Assembly: GCA_037043455.1 (NCBI GenBank)
Contig: JAWPHD010004495.1
Span: forward strand, 1-64,000
DNA length: 64,000 nucleotides
From: Cyrtodaria siliqua
Taxonomy: Eukaryota; Mollusca; Bivalvia; Adapedonta; Hiatellidae
Direction of reading: 5' to 3'
In this document: piece by piece, positions 54,651 through 64,000 of the stretch
Layout: each line of letters opens with the position of its first letter
Numbering within the stretch: position 1 is the stretch's first letter
Made by a program: the position numbers and the translations under genes
The notes under the pieces: model-generated
Database searches by the model: none
What the model saw: the letters and a program-made list of their open reading frames with translations, nothing else
What the model was told of the DNA's origin: nothing

Positions 54651-54743
54651 GAGTATGGTTTCATTGAGATGGTTCATTTAAACATCGAGATGGGCGTAGC
54701 CCATCGAGGTGTTTAAATTAACCAACGAGAAGAAACCATACTC
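54651..54743. repeat. 93-nt hairpin
   Basis: GAGTATGGTTTC/GAAACCATACTC outer arms and 'catcgagatgggc' against 'gcccatcgaggtg' near the tip. Confidence 0.85.
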
Positions 54744-55379
54744 TGTTTGTTTTGTAGCATGCCCATTTCAGCTCTATTTCAGTTATTCTCACTGTTATGA
54801 TGACAGGTCTTATTTATAATTAAACGATTTACACCTGTGCTATTAAAAAGAGAATGTTCAGTATCCATGCTACAAGACAAATTATAATATTTGTCATTAA
54901 ATCAAGGGCACCAACTCTAAAGTTTATTTTCCGATACTGGATGCTTTCGAAATCATATGAGCTCTTTTATATATTAAAAATCTGGTGAAGCTTGATAAAC
55001 GTCGGATGCAAAATGAAGGTGCTAGAGTGTTAATATCAAAAAGAAGACGGACGACGGAAGGACGGTCGGACAGGACATCAGACCACTGGCCTTTGTTAGT
55101 AGAGCTAAAATCCATTTCGGTTTTATATTGACACCGGGTACGTTTCCGTAAACGGACCAATATAAAAGTATAAAATAAATCATAAAATTCTAGTTTATAA
55201 CCGAAAGACTACGAGCTTAATAATGTACAGCTCGAGTTCCAAGAAGAAATCTTGGACGATTTTGAATGTATGCTGCTGTAACGAAAATAATATATCACAA
55301 GTCGGTTTTATTTACGCTGGGTAGCACTTGTAGAAGTAGTGCTATGTTCCATTGTAGTAATTGTGGCGGGTTCCGTTGT

Positions 55380-55625
55380 TGTAGCGGTAGGTTGCCTTGC
55401 TGTAGTAGTGGTAGTGGTATCGCTGTAGGAGTAGGTACCGTTTAGTAGTAGGTATCGTTATAGTTGTAGGTACCGTAATAATGGTAGGTACCGTTATAAT
55501 TGTAGGTACCGTAGTAGTGGTAGGTACAGTGGTTGGTTGTGGCAGGTACCATAGTAGTGGTAGGGATCGTCGTTGTGGTAGGTTCCGTGGTAGTGGTAGG
55601 TACCGTAGTTGGTATTCCTCCGACG
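55380..55625. repeat. GTA-rich minisatellite
   Basis: Degenerate units around 'gtaggtaccgtagtagtg'. Long ORFs across it (Thr/Val/Pro on minus, Val/Gly on plus) are composition artefacts. Confidence 0.85.
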
Positions 55626-57146
55626 TTATTGACTGCATTGTTGACTGCCATGGCTGCGGTCTACTGCCGACTACTACACGACGCTACACGAAGGGTGAGT
55701 AAAACAAGGCAGGATTGTACTTGTAAAAATATATATGTGCATTCATTCAATATACACCCTAAGTAGACTTGCATAATTTAGCTGCATCTCTGTTTACATG
55801 AATTTTCAGGCATATCCCACCATAGTTATCACATGGGATGAAAACATCTAATTGATATATTGTATCAATCTATTTGCTTGTGACAATTGATATACAATTT
55901 CATTTATGGAAATATAACATAATACCAAAATGTTTAAGTTGAAACATAATTTTACCTTAAGCCATACATAATAATGCTTGCCAACGTTATCTTGCTTATA
56001 ACATATATAATAATAATGCTTGCTAACGTTATCTTTCTTATAACATATATACGCAATCTGTATCAGAGATTCATATTCTCATATAACGGCTTCTTGAAAC
56101 GAGAATTAATTAAAGGGGCCATGGAGGTTTTGTCTACGGTCCTCACAATGTATGACGAAGCATTGTTGGCACATTCATTTGATCGCAGAACAGATAGAGG
56201 GAGGAGTAGGCATAGAGAGTACGACTATTTGCCTACAATAAATGGTTAGTAGATGCCTACAGTATGTGGTAAGACGTAGATGATGGGATAGATATATTAG
56301 GAATTCCATTAGGAAGTTTATAAATAAAAATATATTGCATTATCATGTATTGGTATCAAGAAATTAATACGAGTAACAATAGGAGTCTGGACGGGTTTAG
56401 TCAGTTATATGTGGTTGTTTCTTTCTCGATAAAATAAAACGGTTTCAGTTATATATATTTACAATATATTATGTTATATTTAGCAATATAGATATTAAAA
56501 TACAAGTTTAAAACAGACATGTGATCTTGTGTCTATTTAAAGGATTTTTTTTGCCAACAATCCATTACAATTTCAAATTTTACAATTTGTCTAAAAATGT
56601 TAATATACCAATAACATAAATATTCATATTTTCAGCATCACTCTGGCATGACATCCCGTAATTCCTGCCAGTTTCCGTACACTTACACTTGTTCTCATGG
56701 TCTTCGTCATTTTTCTGACTAATGGTATGACAGTTTAGTATCTATTACAACCAATCATTCAATTTCTAAGTGACTTTTGCTTATTACGAATGCAGAAGAT
56801 CCAACAATGTAAGTAATATTTTAGATGTGCGTTACATTAAAGACCGTGATCTACTGAAGTAAAACATAATATATGTTTAACAAAAATAGTTTATCAGAAC
56901 TGTTTAATTTACTAAAGGCTACGAGATACATTAGTTGATACAATGGTCTGATTACAAATGCGTTAATACAAAAATAGTAGTCTACTATCATACTTTTTGA
57001 CAATATAACAAATTAGTGGAAGTCATTGTCCGAGTTCGCATGTTTCTGGATAAATATTTGTTGTGACATTTTTACTTGTTTCAGATTCCTCCTTATGAAA
57101 TAGATATATAATAATAGTATTAGTAATGTACCGATATACAGTCAGA
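55626..57146. other. No gene recognised
   Basis: AT-rich; a short direct repeat of 'taataatgcttgc.aacgttatct' near 55970-56040. Confidence 0.35.
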
Positions 57147-57242
57147 AATATAAAAAGATCGGACAGGGAAAGTAACATTCAAGGAGGACAGTCAACCACA
57201 AAACACAGAAACAAACACGCAAACAGACAAACAAGAAGGCTT
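57147..57242 (-). repeat. RT-element tail, 95 bp
   Basis: Starts with the complement of the shared 3' terminus ('aatataaaaagatcgg') and stops abruptly after 'acaaacaagaaggc'. Confidence 0.85.
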
Positions 57243-57497
57243 ATACCATTCTGTGAAAAGCGAAATAAGGGCCAATTAGTATTTATTAGAGATACAAAAT
57301 AGAATCGTATCAAAGATCCATAAGAAATAATATTAGTAAACTTACGGACTGTTAAAAGAGGTCCAAAACTCGACGTCAGTGTCTAATACAAGATAATGAG
57401 GAAAGTTAAGGAAAACCCTAATAAAATGGGCCAAAATGTCGATGAGCACAAAACCTTCAACGCGGTATATGAAACACACGTGTTTAAGAAAAAAATA

Positions 57498-58395
57498 TGT
57501 AATGCAAATCTGCACCGTTTACACCATTTAAAACCGTTACCTCTTTCGCTGTTTCTTATTATTATAACATGCTATACGACCTTTGTATACGACTATTGTT
57601 CCTAGCATTTAATGCAGATCTTCACCGTTTAAACCATTGCTTTTGCCTCTTTCGCCTTTATTATACCCTCCAAGATACATGTTATCAACTTTCTCCATAT
57701 ACTGTGCTATACCATTTTCCATACTAGCACGCTTTAAACATTTAATGCAAATCTGCACCGTTTAAACCATTGCTTTTGCCTCTTTCGCCTTTATTATACC
57801 CTCCAAGATACATGTTATCAACCTTCTCCATATACTGTGCTATACCATTTTCCATACTAGCACGCTTTAAACATTTAATGCAAATCTGCACCGTTTAAAC
57901 TATTTTCCTTTGTCTCTTTCGCTTTTCTTGTCATAATATGCTAAACCAGTTTTGTATACGAGCATTGCTCTTAGCATGTAATGCAGATCTACACCGATTA
58001 AAACATATACTTTTGCCACTTTCGCCTCTATTATACCTATCAAGATCATGCTATCAATGCTTGCTCCATAAATACTATGCTATACCATTTTCTATAATAG
58101 CATAGCTTTAACATTTAATGCAGATTTACACTGTTTAAACTATTTTGTGTTGCCTCTTTCGGCCCATTATATTCATCAAGATCATATTACCAACGCTTTC
58201 ACCTTACATATTATGCTATACCGGTTTTCTATACGACCGACGCTTTTATCATTTAATGCTGATCTACACCGTTTACACCATTTCGTGTTGCCTCTTTCAC
58301 CTCATTATACCCATCAAGATCAACGCTTTCTCCATAAATACTATGCTGTACCAGTTTTCTGTACAAGCATAGATTTAAGCATTCAATGCAGACCG
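57498..58395 (+). repeat. About 130-bp satellite, seven units
   Basis: Units start 'atttaatgcaaatctgcacc' and contain 'cctctttcgcctttattata' and 'tactgtgctataccattttc'. The units at 57608 and 57738 are almost identical. Confidence 0.88.
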
Positions 58396-58404
58396 TATAA
58401 GTAG

Positions 58405-58671
58405 ATATAAAGTTCGAACAGGAAATGTAGCATTCAAAGACCATAGTTAACCACAGACACGCACAGAAACAAACAAAAACTACAAAGATGAATGAAAGGC
58501 AAGATATGACATCACAAACATAAAAGGGTTGACAGCAGGGGGAACGGTCAATGACAAAAAAAGGCCGCTGGTGGTTGAAACCAGGTTCTGTGGTGCACAA
58601 ACCTCACTTTTACCCTATTGTCATCCTAATTAAACGGGACAGTGTAAATAAAGATATCCCCGCCCAATAAG
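58405..58671 (-). repeat. RT-element 3'-UTR and tail
   Basis: Contiguous with the RT fragment that follows on the same strand, though the RT C-terminus is missing between them. Confidence 0.75.
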
Positions 58672-59115
58672 CTTGTCTTTGATAAGATGATGTGGTATGG
58701 TTGTATATAGTATATAGTGCTGAGAAGTCATAAGTACATATAGATGAAACTTTACGTTTATTGCAATTGTATCAAGTACGTCTCCTGAATTTTTAACTGA
58801 CCAAAATAAATCAATCCCAGAGTTATCATAAGCTTTAGCATAATAGTGTTTAACGTGATCGTTAACGGCAATAAGACAAAAGTTAAAGGTTTGGAGAGGT
58901 TTGTAGTTGTGCGGGATCTAGAAATCATAATAAAGCGGACTTTACAAGTCTGTTTATGTAATTTAGGAATCCAGTACATAGTTTGAAGTTTGTTTTGCTT
59001 TTCGTCTGTCCTAGCTTTGAAAGTAGTGGACCTAGTGATATGCGTGGAAATAACATCATCCTCAGCAGATTGAAATGGAGTATATGAATTGGTGCTCCCG
59101 AGATCTTGAGATAAA
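58672..59115 (-). pseudogene. RT fingers fragment
   Basis: Minus strand encodes the stretch around MYWIPKLHK with frame shifts; palm and thumb are absent. Confidence 0.75.
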
Positions 59116-60559
59116 CCATTTTTCTTTGCCTATTTCAATTTTTCTTAATGCTATCAGCGGCGCTGCCTCCTTGCAAGAAAGGATGCGAAGGTTTATTAAG
59201 AGTAAAGCACTGCATTTGTTTCATTTACTAGCCACTCGTCCAAGTCCTATAGCATTCTGTATGTTTGTTCTCCAATTATCTCTTGTTTTTGTATATATTG
59301 CAGCACTGCTTTGTTAGTATTTTCTCATTTTTTATATATAATACCCACTTCCAGTGATGTAGCCATTTTGAAGCCATTATTATAGCATCCGTGTTACTAT
59401 GCACTTGTTTATTTCGTATTTCAGTTCTCAACAATAAGTTTGCCTTTTATTGAAACGGTTATAATTCACATAATAAACGTCTTGCACATAAACTCATCAC
59501 CTTGTTACCGTGTCGTGATTCTTACCCGGATGTTTTTAATTTATAAATACCATGTTCTTTAACAGTTTTATTACATTGAAGCTGATGTATTTATAGTGCC
59601 TTTCCGTCTAACCTTTATCTCATACAGTTTATTAAATGTCTTTGTTCGAGTCCAATTCATGTTGAAAGGAATATAGTTCAAATTGGTATACATTATCACA
59701 CTAAATTAAACAGTAACCTTATAAAAAAAATGTTTTGTTTTGTTGCATTTATGTGTTTCTCGAATATGTTTATTTTCTGACGAAACTCACCATCAAAATA
59801 TAGCATGATACTTATTTTAAAATTTTTAAAATGGATTCAACAGTCAAATAAAGAAAATTTAGTAATTAAACTGTTAAAGAGTGGACTACCATTTATAAAG
59901 GTGCATGGGTAGGTTAAAAACAGACAAAATAACTAGAACCAATTATACGGCGGGCCATCTCAAATCCCCATGCGTTCTTCACAGAAGTCAATATGATAAA
60001 CAAATATATGATAAACAAATACCCCTTTGACCCAGTTTCCAAATCTAGGCGTTACACTGTTTGTGATAATTGTACTTTGATACTCAGAGAGAAAATAGTA
60101 AAATATACGTATGTATGTTATTCTGTATGTATGAGACACTGTAAATTAATAAACTAAATTTACCATGAATCATGGCTCTATGGTAGGTACATGCTCACGC
60201 TTACTATCATGCTATATAATCGGCAGCCGCGAACCTTGCAGTGTTAAGGACTAGGGCAACCCATTGTTAGTTTTTAAATAGCTCCGTCTAGTCAGATGCA
60301 TGTTACGCCGGTACCGATTTTTATCAAATGATATGTGCGAACTGGAATAACACTATCCTAAGTTGGTTACGGAAATGATATGCTTGTGACGTTTTCCTGG
60401 TGAAAAATAAATTAAGGTAAACTCTTTGTATGAGCAGATTTTATTGTGACTCTACAGAGTTGAAACATAACGAGAATGCTCATTGGAATAATAGTTCAAG
60501 AACTACGTGTGTTATCACGTACTATCCATACAATTTAAAAACATGCTTTCAAGAAAGAG
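59116..60559. other. No gene recognised
   Basis: AT-rich; one 80-codon ORF at 59075-59317 (plus) with a hydrophobic end, not recognised and probably chance. Confidence 0.35.
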
Positions 60560-60850
60560 ACATTATCATTACGTGGTCCAAGTATTAACTTTCATACCCC
60601 ATCCAACCCCTTTTCCAAGAAGCGAAAACGGGGTTGGCTGGGGTAGGAAATAAAACCTTAAATTCGGCTTAAAAAATATTGTAAAATTAAAACATTTAAT
60701 AGGTAGTTTTAAATAGGTTATCGCGTGTGTTTTTTTTCAGTAAAAAATGTTTTTAAACATGTTTTAATGTCGAAATATCCTTTAAAAAATCCTGCTAATA
60801 TAAGCTTTCCCATCGCTTAATGGAATTAAGACGGGACCACGTAATGTATC
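60560..60850 (-). repeat. Inverted copy of the 26630-26960 repeat
   Basis: Includes the matching hairpin at 60593-60648 and the 'cctgctaatataag' edge. Confidence 0.75.
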
Positions 60851-61463
60851 ACATTTACACATCGTGTTCTTACTTAATTAAATGAAACGAAAGGATGCAG
60901 TGCAAAAGTACTTATATTATTTTATAGTATAACAACATGTGAGTACTTTACAAGTAAACAACTAATGTGTCACTACTTAAATGAGAACACTTGTCCTATA
61001 GAAACCACAGTGCTTACTGGCACCGCAGGTCCACACTGCAAACGTCATTTATATTTGTATTAATATTAAAACTATTTGATAGCGTTATGTAATAAATGGT
61101 TCGGAATAACAGATATCTAACATGGTTAATCAAAATACTCAATGTTGATTGGTTATTGGGGAGGTCTTAAAAAAAACTATACAAAACCTCTGACGTCATG
61201 TACGTCAACCGTTAAGACGTCATTTTAAACGCCAGTTGAGATGTCAGATGCAAAAGTACAAAGCAGCGAAATGCGTTATTTTAAGCAACGCTACAGTACG
61301 TTCCAAAAACACATTTAAATAGGATGAAGCTGTATATTTTTCTCGTTTGATGTTGACAGATAGGCATAACATATACATTTTGAGAATTTGTTTGCATTTT
61401 GTGCAAAATGTGTAGCATGATAAATAAAACTCCATGTCAGATAAGAAATAAAATATTTCTAGT

Positions 61464-61596
61464 GGGTTTATATTGTGCGAGATCAAAAACTGGTGTTTGT
61501 GACTTAAAACACATCCAAACCACGGGCCTGCGACCCTAGGTATCGATGAACTTCAAGTCCCGCCCACCAGGTATTGATCTGAGATAATATAAATCC
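61464..61596. repeat. 133-nt palindrome, second copy
   Basis: Same palindrome as 44857-44989. Confidence 0.85.
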
Positions 61597-62041
61597 ACTG
61601 GAAATGTTTTATTTCTTAATTATCAACACATGTAATGAAATGACAATACAGTAAATAGACTTAGCATTACACTATTACCATTATTACAACATTATTAAAA
61701 CAATGCGATAGTTTTAGATGTACCTGAATATCTTATTTCTTTACAAACTAAGCATAAATAGTGTATAACATCAACGCATGTTTTACCTTTAAACAAATAT
61801 TCCAGACAAAGTATAAACAATATATGATAAAGAATTCAATGTAAGAAAATTGCATTGAATTATTATACACAAACAAAAACACATTCCTTGTTTAATTATA
61901 TTACATTTCTTGCAAGGATTTGACGAGATTTCTGAGGAACGGAAACGTGATAATAACTACGGGGAAATAATTCACTACGGAAATATTTCCAGCAAGCCGG
62001 ATTAGCTTTACTTTAAGTAATAAAACATCGGCGTTTAAGGA

Positions 62042-62481
62042 CTCACACCACTATTATCTCCCTTGAATACTCGTGCCCTACAGATGAAGGAGGTAGATAA
62101 AAAAAAAACAAGTTCGCTTTTCTACATTTTACAGGATACATTGATTTATCTTTACCAGGTTCTAAATCTACAGCATTTTAGGAAGAGATCACAGGAAAAT
62201 GCATGTTGATATAAGATTTCTAGCTAATTCTGCTTATTTTACACATCATGGGTCTAATCACCACGTGGTTGTATTTTTGTCTAAATTTTGATAGGTGTCA
62301 CGCAAACAAAAAATTAAAAAAAGTTCAATCTGGTAAATATTTGTTAAATGTGTTTTAAATTGCAGATATTGGATCAATGAAGAATTTAAACATAAATACA
62401 TGTTGCAAAATCTGTTTTATCTCTATGCCACGAACAAAAACATAACAATGGGACCCTATGGAAAATTAATTGTGGTGTGAG
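62042..62481. mobile_element. MITE, about 440 bp
   Basis: Ends CTCACACCAC and GTGGTGTGAG; the left long repeat lacks this segment at the matching place (near 44370). Confidence 0.65.
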
Positions 62482-63645
62482 ACGTTAAAGCTGCTTGCGT
62501 CAGAGACGTCAAAGAACGCAAGAACCTGTCAATGTCATGCTATCCATTTGCTCGATTTGTTTTAATGATAAGCGTTATATTTCACTTTTTCCAGTGATAG
62601 AAAATGACCTGGGACTGATTATAAATCTTTAAAAAACTGTATATCACATAATTCAGGAGATTTTGGTTTGGTAATTTAGTCACCAATTCACTAAGTTGCA
62701 TTCTTCGATGTCAATGACGACAAGTGCTTAGAGATGCTTACGCAAAGAAATTTCAAATATGCGCTGTGAAAACTAACCCAAATAGCTAACTAGCCCCCAC
62801 TCGTTTGTTCATGAGGACGCGTTTTCACTAGGATTACAATAACCCGTATTGCAATACTTATAGTAATTGAACTACATAGCGACTGGTTAGTTTTAAATTT
62901 GTAGTATAACAACGAAAACATCTGAAAGTCAAAAACAGCATGACACTTGTAAAAAAAAGCACATGTACAGAAGATCGATTTATCATGCTTATAACGAGCC
63001 CGAAACCAAGAATACAACGTTCCGGTTAATAAAACATTTTACTACCACCGTGATTGTCTATACATATGGTAAAGAATTCAAACAAATATATATCTAGCTG
63101 ATACACATTGGTACTGAGATAACACGCATTATCATATTCGATATATACAGTTTTTGTTCGAGATCGAGCATTGCTATTATAATTTGTTTTAAAATTACCA
63201 AGTCACGGTCTATATTAAAAGTAGCGTTAAAGCACTGTTAATGTTAACATATTTTAAGTAAAAAATAAATAATACAAAACCCTGTATCACCTATAGAGGT
63301 TTTCTGAATCTATTTCACTATTCTAATAAAAATAGATTTTGGAACTTCCCATACACAAATGTCAGCTTGAAATACTGGGGATTGCCAAGCTAGTAATCCA
63401 TTAAGAACAATGGATGCTTTAACATGAAATGTTAACAATCAAAATGTTTATTTGTGCATTTGTGAAGATTGTGGGTTGGTAAATTCACCATTTTCTTGCG
63501 CGTGTAATGTACATGTTTTCATGTATTTCCTGTTGGTGGTTTTCAGTAAATTTGACCTAATACAATTTTGTTTTAATTTGTTTTGTTTTCGTATACACGT
63601 ATTCTATTTTAATGATATGTAAAGAGGTAAATGATAAAAGGATCG

Positions 63646-63778
63646 TTACTATAGTAACTTGTTCTGGAAGCTTGCATCTCCCCTCGTAGGTAAATGCCAG
63701 ATCAGGATCACACCCGAGGCTATGCCTTTTGTGTGATCCTGATCTGACATGAATCTACTCGTGGTTACTATAGTAGTA
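63646..63778 (+). repeat. Long hairpin, third copy
   Basis: Reverse-oriented relative of 32641-32775; inner arms 'gccagatcaggatcacac' and 'gtgtgatcctgatctgac'. Confidence 0.8.
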
Positions 63779-63834
63779 ATCTTATTTTCTTACTGGTCCT
63801 TTGCGATCGTCAAGCCAAATATGTTTGGCTTTAA

Positions 63835-63935
63835 AGTAGAATACCGTTTAAATCGGTGTTAGGGGTCGTACGAGGTATTGTTCCTATTATTACCTCTCTT
63901 GAACAGACTCAATAAAACCGAGCCTCTCTTGTTTG
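63835..63935 (+). repeat. Two-hairpin module copy
   Basis: Stem 1 GAGGTA/TACCTC at 63872-63877/63891-63896; stem 2 CAGACTC/GAGCCTC at 63904-63910/63919-63925 with AATAAA in the loop. Confidence 0.75.
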
Positions 63936-64000
63936 TGTTTATTGATTTAAAGTGATACGTTTTCAGTATTTTTTTATATAAACAAACCATGTCAGGGATA

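Larger units (their letters stand above)
61190..64000 (-). repeat. Right copy of the long inverted-repeat family
   Basis: Reverse complement of the left copy, running to the window edge. It lacks the Gypsy element and the 32103 MITE but carries its own insertion at 62042-62481. Confidence 0.8.

Noticed and set aside
55342..55766. Several Thr/Val-rich and Val/Gly-rich ORFs
   Set aside because: Artefacts of a GTA-rich minisatellite.

Overview
The window looks like a piece of a mollusc-type (probably bivalve) nuclear genome. It is AT-rich, has one gene split into many small exons by kilobase-scale introns, and is packed with metazoan transposable elements (Ty3/Gypsy, Penelope-like reverse transcriptase, mariner, hAT-like MITEs, satellites). 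There are no bacterial operons, rRNA genes or convincing tRNA genes.

Layout. 1-3658 (minus): the 5' part of an unnamed, multi-exon invertebrate protein family with two Cys-rich zinc-finger-like segments. It is broken here by one 1-nt deletion and two TGA stops and runs off the left edge. 5300-6500 (minus): a broken Penelope-like RT copy. 6611-30868 (plus): the 3' part of an ADAMTS-type secreted protein gene. I traced 14 exons with consistent reading phase: end of the disintegrin-like region, one TSP1 repeat, Cys-rich domain, spacer, then EGF-like Cys-rich modules and a stop. The catalytic exons are not in the window. The introns hold three more RT copies, many truncated 3' tails of that element, MITEs, minisatellites and a repeated two-hairpin module.

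31918-64000: two copies of one repeat family lie in opposite orientation (about 31918-45250 and 61190-64000). The left copy was later split by a 466-bp hAT-like MITE and by a young 10.5-kb Ty3/Gypsy element (32804-43286) with nearly identical 1.21-kb LTRs, a primer site matching tRNA-Leu, a gag-pol -1 frameshift signal, and an extra third ORF encoding a two-zinc-finger, acidic, coiled-coil protein. The right copy keeps both pre-insertion (empty) sites. Between the copies lie a mariner deletion derivative, several satellites, a Pro/Thr-rich ORF and further fragments of the RT family.

Best candidates for something undescribed: the third ORF of the Gypsy element and its likely spliced expression; a dispersed module of two adjacent hairpins, the second carrying AATAAA in its loop, whose stems show compensatory changes between copies; and a 31-bp minisatellite that multiplies the 5' splice site of an ADAMTS exon about twelve times.
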